Shown here: positions 35,697 through 45,052 of the stretch, in pieces | Position numbering within the stretch: position 1 is the stretch's first letter | How the letters are laid out: each line of letters starts with the position of its first letter | NCBI RefSeq assembly: GCF_002270415.1 | Contig: NZ_NNRI01000019.1 | Coordinates: 62,001-126,000, forward strand | DNA: 64,000 nucleotides | From: Mesorhizobium sophorae | GTDB lineage: Bacteria > Pseudomonadota > Alphaproteobacteria > Rhizobiales > Rhizobiaceae | Direction: 5' to 3' | Translations under genes and position numbers: made by a program | The notes under the pieces: generated by a model | Seen by the model: only the letters and a program-made list of their open reading frames with translations | Database searches by the model: none | What the model was told of the DNA's origin: nothing

Positions 35697-36815
35697 TCAG
35701 CCAAACGTGAAGGCAAAGACCTCCACGCCCGAGTTGAGAAACTCGATCTCGAACTGGCGATCGACGATGGGTTTCGATTGTCGAATCAGCTGGTACAGGC
35801 GCTGCTCTGTCACTGCACCTTCGCCCTTTTCATTGACGTCGATGCCGTAAGCCGTGCCTGGTGGCTGTCCGTCGATCAGCACGCGAAATCTCACGGACGT
35901 TCCCGGCGATGCCGGACCCATGACCAGATGAAGGTCGCGTGCGTGGAAACGGTAGACGATGCGGCCGTCGGGCTTGTTCAGTACGGCGTTTTCTTTCCTT
36001 ACCGTCCAATCGCCAGACAACCCCCACTCATTCAGGCGTAACCGCGCCGGCAATTCGTAGGCATGCGGCTCGTCCAAGACCAGCTCGCCGCTGGATGCAA
36101 AATTCTGGGTGCGTTCATATCCGGAATAGTTCTCCGGAGACTTGAGGCTCTCCCAATCGGCCGCCGCTTCGATGCCGCGGCCATCCACCGACACAGGCTT
36201 ACTATCGAATCCGCCAGCGCCAGCCTCGGCCAGCAATTCCTGGATGACCATTTCCGATTGTTGGTATGACCCCTCGCCAAAATGATGATACCGGACACGT
36301 CCCTGCGAATCGATGAAATAGAGTGCCGGCCAATACTGGTTGCTGAAGGCCCGCCATATGAGATGGTCGTTGTCGACGGCGATCGGATAATCGATCCGCA
36401 GGTCTTTCGCCGCCCGGTGCACGTTGTTCAGGTCTTTTTCGAATGCGAACTCCGGCGCGTGGATTCCGATCACCACCAGACCATGCTTCCGGTATTTCTC
36501 GTCCCAGGCCTGAACGTAGGGAAGCGTGCGCAGCCAGTTGATGCAGGTGAAGGTCCAGAAATCGATGAGGACGACCTTGCCATGCAAGGCCGACGCCGTC
36601 AGCGGCGGTGAATTTATCCACTCGTGCGCCGCTTCGAGCGAAGCAAGCTGCGACTTTTCCTCAAGCCGGTAGGTAGAGAGTTCGTGAAGAAACGGAACCC
36701 GCATTGGTGTGGAGATTATGGACTGCGCCACGTTCGTGCCTCCTAGAAAACCGGCAATCGGAGCCCCGATTGCCATTGCGAGCGCCGTGGCGAGCAGCAG
36801 CTTGGTTGCTTTCAT
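35697..36815 (-). CDS. Thioredoxin-like protein with DipZ-type C-terminus and a CxxW motif
   Basis: 372 residues from the ATG at 36,815 (AAGGCG upstream). Residues 1-28 are a signal or anchor. Residues 60-210 are a TlpA/DipZ-like thioredoxin fold (KVVLIDFWTFTCINW, HAPEFAFEKDLNNV, WPALYFIDSQGRVRYHHFGEG). Residues 230-372 are the beta-rich carbohydrate-binding-like domain found after thioredoxin in DipZ (LNEWGLSGDWTV, RVLIDGQPPG). The family motif CINC reads CINW here (Cys 91, Trp 94; codon TGG), so it cannot form the usual disulfide. The cytochrome-biogenesis-like membrane part of DipZ is absent. Periplasmic; in the detoxification cluster. Confidence 0.85.
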   Translation of the reverse strand: MKATKLLLATALAMAIGAPIAGFLGGTNVAQSIISTPMRVPFLHELSTYRLEEKSQLASLEAAHEWINSPPLTASALHGKVVLIDFWTFTCINWLRTLPYVQAWDEKYRKHGLVVIGIHAPEFAFEKDLNNVHRAAKDLRIDYPIAVDNDHLIWRAFSNQYWPALYFIDSQGRVRYHHFGEGSYQQSEMVIQELLAEAGAGGFDSKPVSVDGRGIEAAADWESLKSPENYSGYERTQNFASSGELVLDEPHAYELPARLRLNEWGLSGDWTVRKENAVLNKPDGRIVYRFHARDLHLVMGPASPGTSVRFRVLIDGQPPGTAYGIDVNEKGEGAVTEQRLYQLIRQSKPIVDRQFEIEFLNSGVEVFAFTFG

Positions 36816-36885
36816 CAACGACGCCTTTTGGTTCGATCGCTGTCGTCGCGCGAACGGTTCGAATGCGCTCTGCCTGCCGAACCCT

Positions 36886-37545
36886 TCACAGCGGAAGCTC
36901 GTTGCCGGCCTGCTCAGCCACCATGTATTTCGCGTACCAGTCGGGCCAGTTCTCATCGCGCCGACCGCCGTTGCGCTTCTCGTACTCGCCGTGGGCCTCC
37001 GACGCGCGTCGCAGCGAGGAAGCAAGATCCGCCTCGGAGGCGTAGGTCGTGGTGCTGGAGTCGATGCGACCGGGAAACCGGGTGGTGATTTCCTGAAGCA
37101 ACCATTCGTTGCCGTCCGGATCTTTGAAGGTAGCAAACGAGGAGTAGCTGCGTCGCTGGGGATCGCGGCCTTTCACCGTTGGCTTGCCGGGGCCTTCGCG
37201 ATGAAACGCCTCGCTGACCTCGACGCCGCGGCCGATAAGCTCGGCGCGAGCCGATTCAATGTCCGAAACGATAAGATAAAGTCCGCTTGCCGAGCCGGGC
37301 GCGACCGTCGTGATCCCGGTGCCGAAGTGTATCGAGGCCGGCGAGCCGGGAGGTGTGAACTGTATCCCACGGAACGTGTCTCCAACGACAAAGTCAGCGT
37401 CGAGTCTCCAGCCCAGCCCTTCGTAGAATTGCTTGGCGCGCTCTACATTCGAGACGGGAATGACAACAACTTCGAGCTTCATGTCGAGGGATCGCGACCG
37501 TTGTGTCTCAACTGCGATACTGCTGACGGTGCTAGTGATGTCCAT
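36886..37545 (-). CDS. VOC-family protein with conserved C-terminal tail (copy 2)
   Basis: 219 residues from the ATG at 37,545 (GCAGGAGGTAGAT upstream). A vicinal-oxygen-chelate fold (glyoxalase/dioxygenase type) spans residues 20-150: KLEVVVIPVSNVERAKQFYE, GIQFTPPGSPASIHFG, FKDPDGNEWLLQEI. A tail of about 60 residues follows (ADLASSLRRASEAHGEYEKR.. DENWPDWYAKYMVAEQAG) that is shared with the neighbouring copy and with actinobacterial relatives. Metal-dependent conversion of a small reactive molecule is likely. No signal peptide, so cytoplasmic, unlike the three neighbouring hydrolases. Confidence 0.88.
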   Translation of the reverse strand: MDITSTVSSIAVETQRSRSLDMKLEVVVIPVSNVERAKQFYEGLGWRLDADFVVGDTFRGIQFTPPGSPASIHFGTGITTVAPGSASGLYLIVSDIESARAELIGRGVEVSEAFHREGPGKPTVKGRDPQRRSYSSFATFKDPDGNEWLLQEITTRFPGRIDSSTTTYASEADLASSLRRASEAHGEYEKRNGGRRDENWPDWYAKYMVAEQAGNELPL

Positions 37546-37665
37546 ATCTACCTCCTGCGTTAAGTTGCGTGAGAAGCTCGTCTCGCGTGCGGCTCGGGAC
37601 AGAACCCGAATGCCGCGAGTTCTAGCCAGGTAGCGCCCGCGACGCCGTCCGTTCAATCGAAGTAC

Positions 37666-38313
37666 TCATTGCGGAAGCGGTTGGCCGGCGTGCTCCGCCA
37701 CCAAGTACGCGGCGTACCAGTCCGGCCAGTTCTCATCACGCTGGCCGCCTGTCCGCTGCTCGTGCTCGCCATGAGCCACAGATGCACGCCGAAGCGCGGC
37801 TGCGAGTTCGGCCGACGAGACAAATGTGGCGCCTCCAGCGTCGACGCGGCCTGGTGCTCGCGCAGTGACCTCCTGCAAGAGCCACTTGTTTCCGGCCGGG
37901 TCGCTGAAGGAAGCCCACGAGGCGTAGCTGCGTCTTTCCGGATCGGGCCCGCTGACGCGCCCTTTGTCACCGGCATAGTGATACACTTCGCTTACGTCGA
38001 CCCCGCGATCGGCGAGTTCGGCGCGTGCTGCCTCGATGTCCGACACGACGAGTTCACCAGCGGTTTCGAGGATGTCGAGCTCGATACGAGCATAAGGGCC
38101 TGGTGCAACGCCTGAGCCGAAGACAACCGAACACTGGGAGCCAGGAGGCGTAAACTGGATGATATGAAATTCGTCGCCTATGAGGTCGGCGTCCAGCCGC
38201 CAACCCAAGCCTGCATAGAACAGCTTGGCGCGGTCGACATCGGAAACTGGAATGACTACGACCTCGAGCTTGATATCGACTGCGGTGTTGCTGCGGGTAG
38301 TGGCAATCGTCAT
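37666..38313 (-). CDS. VOC-family protein with conserved C-terminal tail (copy 1)
   Basis: 215 residues; TGAGGAGGCAGAC precedes the ATG. It is a clear paralogue of the next gene: KLEVVVIPVSDVDRAKLFYA, IIQFTPPGSQCSVVFG, FSDPAGNKWLLQEV, and the same tail (ALRRASVAHGEHEQR.., DENWPDWYAAYLVAEHAG). A tandem duplication is the likely origin. A heterodimer of the two is possible, since VOC enzymes pair domains across dimers. It lies 54 bases after the epoxide hydrolase gene and 120 bases before the second copy. Confidence 0.88.
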   Translation of the reverse strand: MTIATTRSNTAVDIKLEVVVIPVSDVDRAKLFYAGLGWRLDADLIGDEFHIIQFTPPGSQCSVVFGSGVAPGPYARIELDILETAGELVVSDIEAARAELADRGVDVSEVYHYAGDKGRVSGPDPERRSYASWASFSDPAGNKWLLQEVTARAPGRVDAGGATFVSSAELAAALRRASVAHGEHEQRTGGQRDENWPDWYAAYLVAEHAGQPLPQ

Positions 38314-38367
38314 GTCTGCCTCCTCAGTTGAGTTTGATGGGAATGCTTCTTTGTGCCTCCGGTCAGT

Positions 38368-39684
38368 TCAGTTTCTTTGCCGCAGCGACCTGAAGGCAGC
38401 GCGCAACTCGGCGGAGAAGAGCTCCGGCTGTTCCCACGCGGCGAAGTGGCCGCCCTTGTCGACCTCATGGAAGTAGATCAGGTTGGGGTAGGCGCGCCGG
38501 GCCCACGTCTCGGGGGCCTGATAGCCTTCTCCCGGAAAGACCGTGATGGCGACCGGCAGCGAGACTTCGTTGGTCTTTTCAGGGTCGGCAAAAACGGGAC
38601 TGCGGCCGCCGCCGTACTCCCAGTAAATTCGCCCGGACGAGGTGGCGGTGTTCGTCAACCAGTACAGAGTTATGTCGTCCAGCACCTCGTCCGGCGACTT
38701 TTCAGGGTCGCTGTCGTCGTAGGTCCAGCCTGAAAAGCCCGGATGCCCGAGCATCCACGCTGCGAGCCCCGCAGGGGAGTTATTGATGGCGTAACCTATC
38801 GTCTGCGGTCGGGTGCCCATCATCGTGGCGTAGGATCTGTTCCCCATCTTGGCGGCCATGCTGAGCGCGTCGAATGCCGTGCGCTCCTTACCCGTCAGGC
38901 CTGCCGGCACTGGTCCGCCGGTGGCGAGCACAGCAGCTATCTCAGGTGGTACGACAGCCGGCAGGTTGACATGGATGCCAAGAAGTCCTGCAGGGGCCAG
39001 GCGGCCCATCGCATTCGAAACAGGGGAGCCCCAGTCGCCGCCTTGGGCGACGTATTCCGTATAGCCGAGGCGCTTCATCAGCTCTGCCCAGGCTCGCGCG
39101 ATGCGATCTGTACCCCAACCGGTCTCGGTCGGCTTGCCGGAGAAGCCGAAACCCGGCAACGACGGCAGTACGAGGTCGAACGCGTCCTCAGGACTGCCCC
39201 CATGCGCGGTGGGATCGGTGAGCGGGCCGACCGTTTTCAACAGTTCCAGCACCGAGCCGGGCCAGCCGTGCGTCATGATCAGCGGCAGGGCATGGGAATG
39301 TTTCGAGCGAACGTGGATGAAGTAAATGTCCACGCCGTCGATCGTGGTCATGAACTGAGGCAGGGAATTCAGCTTCGCTTCCGCTCTCCGCCAGTCGTAG
39401 GCCGTGCCCCAATACTCGACGAGCGGCCTGATCTTCGCGAGTTGAATGCCCTGCGACTGGTCACCGACGGTCTCCCGGTCGGGCCACCGTGTTTCTGCAA
39501 TACGCCTGCGGAGATCGTCGAGCGCCACTTGCGGCACCTGAACTTTGAAGGGCCGGATCGAGCGATCCTCGACCGGATTTGCGAAGGCGGGCGCGGAGAG
39601 GGTGCAAAGCCCGAACACCAGCGCAGCGATAGCGAGCACGGTCCAAGCCGCAACGGCGGCAAGCGTCTTGGTGAGGGGGTTCAT
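38368..39684 (-). CDS. Exported epoxide hydrolase, EHN type (copy with Sec signal)
   Basis: 438 residues. A Sec-type signal spans 1-36 (..LAIAALVFGLCTLSAPAFAN). The EHN N-terminal domain (RPFKVQVPQVALDDLRRRIA, ETRWPDRE) leads into the alpha/beta fold (LPLIMTHGWPGSVLEL). The Asp nucleophile is in QGGDWGSPV, the oxyanion motif in HGWPG, lid tyrosines around NTATSSGRIYWEY, and the catalytic His in VDKGGHFAAWEQP. It would open epoxides to diols in the periplasm. It is about half identical to the next upstream gene, which uses a Tat signal instead. Confidence 0.9.
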   Translation of the reverse strand: MNPLTKTLAAVAAWTVLAIAALVFGLCTLSAPAFANPVEDRSIRPFKVQVPQVALDDLRRRIAETRWPDRETVGDQSQGIQLAKIRPLVEYWGTAYDWRRAEAKLNSLPQFMTTIDGVDIYFIHVRSKHSHALPLIMTHGWPGSVLELLKTVGPLTDPTAHGGSPEDAFDLVLPSLPGFGFSGKPTETGWGTDRIARAWAELMKRLGYTEYVAQGGDWGSPVSNAMGRLAPAGLLGIHVNLPAVVPPEIAAVLATGGPVPAGLTGKERTAFDALSMAAKMGNRSYATMMGTRPQTIGYAINNSPAGLAAWMLGHPGFSGWTYDDSDPEKSPDEVLDDITLYWLTNTATSSGRIYWEYGGGRSPVFADPEKTNEVSLPVAITVFPGEGYQAPETWARRAYPNLIYFHEVDKGGHFAAWEQPELFSAELRAAFRSLRQRN

Positions 39685-39771
39685 TGCAGTCGCTCCCTTC
39701 GGAAGTTCGGTACGCTGCTATCGCAGGGCGGAAGATGACCCACGTCCGGCGCGCCATCCCCCGCCAACTCG

Positions 39772-41133
39772 TCAGGTCTGTAACGTCTTGAATGTTGCGC
39801 GCACCTCATCGGTGAAGATCTTCGGCTGTTCCCAGGCCGCGAAATGGCAGCCCTTGTCTGTGCGGCCGTAATGCAGAAGCTTCGGGAACGCGCGTTCAGT
39901 CCAGCTCTTCGGCGCTGTGTAGATTTCGCTGGGGTTCGCAGTGGCGCCGACAGGAATTGTGATGCCCTTGGCGTCGAAGAAGCCGGCCTTCGCCGTTTGC
40001 GAGTGTTCCCAATAGAGACGTGCCGAGGAGATCGCCGTGTTGGTCAGCCAGTAGAACGTGATGTTGTCGAGGATGTCGTCGCGGGTAAGGCCCTCCGGCT
40101 CTCCGTCGAAGGAGCGGGCGATCAGCGCACAGCTGTCCGCATCGTGATCGAGGATCCACGCCGCCAGGCCGGCCGGTGAATCGACGATCCCGTAGAGCGT
40201 TTGCGGACGAAGCGCCATTTCGTTGGCGTAGCCCAGGCCGTTCTTGTAGAAGAACGCGACCTGCTCGTAGGCGCGCTTCTCGTCGGGACCGAGATCGGCA
40301 GGGGGCGGGCCGCCAGAGGCAAGCGCCTTCACGATCTCGGGCGGAATGGTCCCCGGCATGTTCGTGTGGATGGCGGCCAGTTCGGGAGGCGCGATCAGCG
40401 CCATCTGTTCGGTGATAAGTGCTCCCCAATCGCCACCCTGCGCGACATACCGGTCATAGCCGAGGCGCTTCATCAGCACGATCCACGCCCGCGCGATGCG
40501 CGCTGGATCCCATCCGGTTTCGGTTGGCTTGCCGGAAAAACCGTAGCCCGGCATCGACGGGATCACCACGTCGAACGCGTCGGCCTCGGCACCGCCGTGC
40601 GCGGTGGGATTGGTGAGCGGATCGATGATCTTCAGGAGTTCGATGACCGAACCGGGCCAGCCATGCGTGATGATGACGGGCAGGGCGCCCTGATGCTTGG
40701 ATTTCACGTGGATGAAGTGGATGTCGAGGCCGTCGATCTCGGTGACGAAATTCGGCAGCGCCTTCAACCGCGCCTCGCATTTGCTCCAATCATATTCCGT
40801 TCCCCAGTACTTCATGAGCTTCTGCATCGTGGCGAGTTGCACGCCCTGCGTTGGCCCTACCGTCGCCGGGGTGGACCAGATCCGCCGGGAAGCCTCGTCG
40901 GATACGAGCTCGCGCTCGGGCCAGCGCGTAGCGACGATGCGCCGGCGAAGCTCGGTGAGCTCTTCCTGCGGGAAGCTAACGGTGAAGGGGCGGATGCCAT
41001 CGCTGGTTGATGCGGCGGCCTTTTGTGACGGGAGCAGGCTCGCGGCGCCTGCGGCGGCGATGCCGACCGCGGCAGTGCCCAAAAGTCGCCGGCGATCCTG
41101 GTCGATTGTTTCGGAGGTTCTGGTCGTGTCCAT
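39772..41133 (-). CDS. Exported epoxide hydrolase, EHN type (copy with Tat signal)
   Basis: 453 residues. The N-terminus is a twin-arginine signal (IDQDRRRLLGTAAVGIAAAG, cleavage near KAAAS). The EHN domain follows (RPFTVSFPQEELTELRRRIV, ATRWPERE), then the alpha/beta fold with HGWPGSVIELL, Asp nucleophile QGGDWGALI, and His in RTDKGCHFAAWEQP. It is the first gene of the seven-gene minus-strand cluster and faces the large regulator gene across 226 bases, so this gap should hold the operon promoter. Gram-negative homologues accept small and aromatic epoxides. Confidence 0.9.
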   Translation of the reverse strand: MDTTRTSETIDQDRRRLLGTAAVGIAAAGAASLLPSQKAAASTSDGIRPFTVSFPQEELTELRRRIVATRWPERELVSDEASRRIWSTPATVGPTQGVQLATMQKLMKYWGTEYDWSKCEARLKALPNFVTEIDGLDIHFIHVKSKHQGALPVIITHGWPGSVIELLKIIDPLTNPTAHGGAEADAFDVVIPSMPGYGFSGKPTETGWDPARIARAWIVLMKRLGYDRYVAQGGDWGALITEQMALIAPPELAAIHTNMPGTIPPEIVKALASGGPPPADLGPDEKRAYEQVAFFYKNGLGYANEMALRPQTLYGIVDSPAGLAAWILDHDADSCALIARSFDGEPEGLTRDDILDNITFYWLTNTAISSARLYWEHSQTAKAGFFDAKGITIPVGATANPSEIYTAPKSWTERAFPKLLHYGRTDKGCHFAAWEQPKIFTDEVRATFKTLQT

Positions 41134-41359
41134 GTGACTCTCCTGGGGTTGACGGATGCGATTTGCGCTGCTTGACGTACCCCCGGGAGATGGGATTAGC
41201 CCGTTATGCGTCGTGAGCTCTTGTTAGTCGCTGCCCGCCTGCCGCTTTTTTGAGCAGATAGGAGGCGCGCCAGACAGTGGAGACTCCCTATGGTGCGGGA
41301 GCGCTCCTTGACCTAAGGTAAGGCGCTGGGTGCAGGCGGCTCCCAAAAGAAGAGACGCC

Positions 41360-44215
41360 ATGACGATAACGCCAAGTCAGGCCAAAGACAGATTGTCGTT
41401 TGGCCCTTTCTATTTGGCTGCGGGTGAAAGGCTCCTGACAAGAGAAGGCGCTCCCGTAGAGTTGGGCTCGCGCGCCCTTGAAATTCTCATCGTGCTGACT
41501 TCCGCGCCGAATGAAGTCGTCAGCAAGAAGGATCTGATGGCGCGCGTTTGGCCCGATGTGGTTGTCGAGGAAGGCAGCCTGCGGTTCCACATGACCGGAC
41601 TGCGCAAGGCGCTGGGCGATGGAAAGGATGGCGCGCGTTACATCGCGACGCTTCCGGGGCGCGGCTATTGCTTCGTTGCACCGGTCTCGCGATTAAGCAG
41701 CCCACACGACGAAGCCCCATTCATCGCCGCCCGGTTTCCGCATGCGAATCTTCCGAACCGCTTGAGCAGAATGGTCGGGCGGGATGAGGACGTTCTCAAG
41801 CTGTCGGCGCAGCTGAATGCTTCGCGGTTCGTCACCATCGTTGGCGCCGGCGGTGTCGGCAAAACCACCGTCGCGATCGCAGTCGGACATCATCTGATCG
41901 ACGCATTTTATGGGGCAGTTCTTTTCGTCGATCTGGGGATGATCGGTGATCCCGGTCTGGTGACGACAGCCGTCGCCTCGATGCTTGGGCTATCCGTTCA
42001 AACAGAAGATGCCACGCCCAACCTGATCGCTTACTTGCGCAACAAGCGGATTCTCTTGATCCTCGATACCTGTGAGCATCTCTTGGATGCGGTGGCGCCT
42101 TTGGCAGCAAGCATTGTCGATGCGGCGTCACAGGTCCACATCCTGGCGACGAGCCGCGAGGTGCTTCGGGTCGAAGGCGAGCATATCTATCGGTTGGATG
42201 CGCTTGCCTATCCGCCCGACGAACCTGGCCTGACGGCGGCCATTGTCCAGACCTTCCCGGCCACCCAACTGTTCGTCGAACGAGCGGCGGCAGGCGGCGC
42301 TCGTTTGGACATCAGCGACGCGGAGGCCCTGCTCATCGCAAGCATCTGTCGAAAGCTCGACGGAGTGGCGCTCTCCATCGAACTGGCGGCCAGGCGCGTC
42401 GAATCCTATGGGCTGCAACAGACCGCCGCACTTCTTGATCAACGCCTGACACTGCTATGGCTCGGTTCGCGGACCGCGCCGCCGCGTCAGCAAACCCTGC
42501 AGGCGACACTGGACTGGAGCTTTGGGCTCCTGACCGACCTTGAGCGCATAGTGTTGCGCAGGCTCGCTGTATTCGTCGGTCATTTCACGCTCGATGCCGC
42601 GCTGGAGGTGGTGACGAGCGCGACCCTCGATCGATCGACCGTCCTGGGCGCCATGGACAGTCTCGTCGCCAAATCGATTGTGGCGACGCGTCCGGCCGGA
42701 GCGATGATGCGCTACCGGCTCCTCGATACCACGCGCGCCTACGTTCTCGATATCCGGATCGATGATGCCGAGGCTGCCGATCTGGCAGTGCGCCACGCCG
42801 CCTACTATCGGAGATGGCTGGAGCAAACAGGGATCGGATGGCCAAAACTCGGGACCGGTGAGGAACGGGCTCCTCACTTCGCCGCCATCAACAATGTCCG
42901 GGCTGCCCTGGAATGGTGCTTCGGCAACAACGGAAACACCGACATCGGCATCGGACTCGCCATCGCTGCCGCGCCGGTTTTCCTGGCGATGTCCTTGTTG
43001 CCGGAGTGTCATCGCTGGTCTGAAAGAGCAATATTGGCTTTCGACGGTACCGCCCTTGGCGGACTTGACGAGATGCATCTTCAGGCAGCTCTCGGCGTAT
43101 CCTTCATGTTCATGCGGGGAGGACGCGACAGGGCGCGCGTAGCCCTGCAGAGAAGCCTGGCGATCGCCGAGGAGCGCGGCGATCCGCTGGATCAGGCGCG
43201 TCTGTTGGGTCCGCTCAACATGTTCCATCTGCGGACGGGCAATTTCGTAACCGCCCTCGAAATTGCAAGACGGTGTTCAGCCACAGCCGCCGGTCTGGAG
43301 GATTCGGTCGCGATTGCGCTTGCACACTCGATCCTGGGTATCTCGCTTCACCTGCGGGGTGACCTAGCGGAAGCGCGCGCCGAGCTGGAGGCGGCGCTCG
43401 ACCGTGGGCCGCGCTCTCAGCGGACCACCACGATCTATCTGGGCTTCGAAGGCAAAATCCTGGCCAGGGCAATTCTGGCGAGGAACCTTTGGCTGCAAGG
43501 CCATCCCGATCAAGCCATGGCGCATGCTCGGCAGGCCGTCGAAGAGGCTGCCGCCATGGATCATTCTCTAACGCTGGCGATCGCGTTGATCTGGGCGATA
43601 TCGGTCTTCCTGTGGACGGGCGACCTGAAGAGCGCCGAGGCTTACATCGACATGCTCATCGCCCGCGCGGAATCCCATTCCATGACTCCTTACCTGCTGG
43701 TCGGTCGGGGATTCAAAAGCGAAGTAGCGATCCGTCAAGGCGATGCAGAAGGCGGTGTCGAGGGCCTGCAGACGTCTCTTCAGAAGCTGCACGCGGCACC
43801 TTACGAATTGCTCACAACTCCGCTCAACCTCTCGCTGGTCAGGGGATTGTCCGCAATCGGTCATGTCGATGAAGCAACTGCGCTGATCGACGAGTCGCTT
43901 GGCCTCGTCGAAAAGAACGGCGACCAATTGTACCTCCCGGAGTTGCTGCGGATGAAGGGAAGCCTCCTTCTCCAGTCGCAACGCAACCGCGACGAAGCTG
44001 CCGCCTACCTCATGCAGGCACTGGAGTTGAGCCGCAGTCAGCACGCACGGGCATGGGAGTTGCGAACCGCAATCGACATGACGACGCTGATGGCCGGGCG
44101 AGGGGAGATCAATAGCGCTCGCGAGCTCTTGCAACCGGTTGCGGCGCATTTTGTGGAGGGGCTGAACACGGCGGATGTCAAGACTGCCGAACACCTGCTG
44201 GCGACGCTCAGGTAG
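41360..44215 (+). CDS. Winged-helix / NTPase / TPR transcriptional regulator
   Basis: 951 residues from the ATG at 41,360 (AAGAAGAGA upstream). Residues 10-105 form an OmpR/CadC-type winged helix (SFGPFYLAAGERLLTREGAP, SKKDLMARVWPDVVVEEGSL, IATLPGRGYCFVAPV). Residues 135-480 are an NB-ARC-like STAND NTPase: Walker A VGAGGVGKTT at 161-170, Walker B ILLILDTCEHLLDA. From about 560 on it is an array of TPR-like helix pairs. STAND regulators act as switches with the repeat domain sensing a ligand or partner. It is divergent from the epoxide hydrolase operon, which it probably activates. No membrane segment, unlike CadC. Confidence 0.88.
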   Translation: MTITPSQAKDRLSFGPFYLAAGERLLTREGAPVELGSRALEILIVLTSAPNEVVSKKDLMARVWPDVVVEEGSLRFHMTGLRKALGDGKDGARYIATLPGRGYCFVAPVSRLSSPHDEAPFIAARFPHANLPNRLSRMVGRDEDVLKLSAQLNASRFVTIVGAGGVGKTTVAIAVGHHLIDAFYGAVLFVDLGMIGDPGLVTTAVASMLGLSVQTEDATPNLIAYLRNKRILLILDTCEHLLDAVAPLAASIVDAASQVHILATSREVLRVEGEHIYRLDALAYPPDEPGLTAAIVQTFPATQLFVERAAAGGARLDISDAEALLIASICRKLDGVALSIELAARRVESYGLQQTAALLDQRLTLLWLGSRTAPPRQQTLQATLDWSFGLLTDLERIVLRRLAVFVGHFTLDAALEVVTSATLDRSTVLGAMDSLVAKSIVATRPAGAMMRYRLLDTTRAYVLDIRIDDAEAADLAVRHAAYYRRWLEQTGIGWPKLGTGEERAPHFAAINNVRAALEWCFGNNGNTDIGIGLAIAAAPVFLAMSLLPECHRWSERAILAFDGTALGGLDEMHLQAALGVSFMFMRGGRDRARVALQRSLAIAEERGDPLDQARLLGPLNMFHLRTGNFVTALEIARRCSATAAGLEDSVAIALAHSILGISLHLRGDLAEARAELEAALDRGPRSQRTTTIYLGFEGKILARAILARNLWLQGHPDQAMAHARQAVEEAAAMDHSLTLAIALIWAISVFLWTGDLKSAEAYIDMLIARAESHSMTPYLLVGRGFKSEVAIRQGDAEGGVEGLQTSLQKLHAAPYELLTTPLNLSLVRGLSAIGHVDEATALIDESLGLVEKNGDQLYLPELLRMKGSLLLQSQRNRDEAAAYLMQALELSRSQHARAWELRTAIDMTTLMAGRGEINSARELLQPVAAHFVEGLNTADVKTAEHLLATLR

Positions 44216-44437
44216 CACCCTTCAATGCCACCGCCGCCTCTGTCGGCCCAAACAATCTCCATGGAGGGCCGATCTCGCAGACGAGGAGAGAGAACGCGCC
44301 ACTGTGCGGGCCGTCTATGCGGCCAAGACCCCGCTCAAGCGCATGCTGATCTGGCTGCCGCGTCCGTGCCCCGTGATTTTGGTATCGCTTGCCCTGCTCG
44401 TCGCTTCCCGACCTTGGCGAGGCTCACCTTAGGGACT

Positions 44438-45052
44438 CTATTTTCCCCAGGACGCCGTGACATTCGCAAGCGCCAAAAACAGCTCGGCTCGGTTGCCGTC
44501 CGTTTCCTTGATAAGGCTGGCATAATCGTTGATTGCGGAATTGTAGCGCTCTGAATCAACGCTGCGAAGATAGGCGAGCTCGTTGAGAGCGCCCAGGGCT
44601 GTGCGAATAACGTCACCCGGGAAATCGGCTGCGCCGGTTTGTTGGGACGCTTTTGCCCTTAGGAAGACAGGGATGGGAATGGTTGCGTCGCCATCAGTCA
44701 GGTTCGGCAAGTCACGGGCGACATAGGTGGTGTAGCCGTTCGCGCAATAAACCGCCGTGTAGGTCTTTTGATCGGCGTCTAACGCGAGTTCGAATGCGCC
44801 CCCCGCGTCCGAGATCACCGACGCGAGCGGCTTTTCGCCGTAGAGCCCGCAGTCTCCCTCGCTTCCCGTCGGTTCTGAGTTAGGCCACGCTTTCACCGAG
44901 GCCACAATTGGGTCTCCCGACGCACGTTCAAGCACTCGGCCAGGATGACGATGAGGGTTTGCCGAATGCGCCCCTACGACCGCCCCAAGCAACAACGAAA
45001 CCGCAGCTACCGAAAATACAGCCAACACATTCGACCAACGGCGCTCAACCAT
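44438..45052 (-). CDS. Exported or membrane-anchored protein of unknown function
   Basis: 204 residues from the ATG at 45,052 (GGGAGG upstream), overlapping the preceding gene by 46 bases. Residues 8-30 are a membrane anchor or signal (LAVFSVAAVSLLLGAVVGA). Residues 35-140 look like a transthyretin/carboxypeptidase-regulatory-like beta domain (GRVLERASGDPIVASVKAWP, DAGGAFELALDAD, YTTYVARDLPNLTDG). The last 50 residues are helical (YNSAINDYASLIKETDGN). Not recognised as a named family. It is translationally linked to the membrane protein upstream. Confidence 0.65.
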   Translation of the reverse strand: MVERRWSNVLAVFSVAAVSLLLGAVVGAHSANPHRHPGRVLERASGDPIVASVKAWPNSEPTGSEGDCGLYGEKPLASVISDAGGAFELALDADQKTYTAVYCANGYTTYVARDLPNLTDGDATIPIPVFLRAKASQQTGAADFPGDVIRTALGALNELAYLRSVDSERYNSAINDYASLIKETDGNRAELFLALANVTASWGK

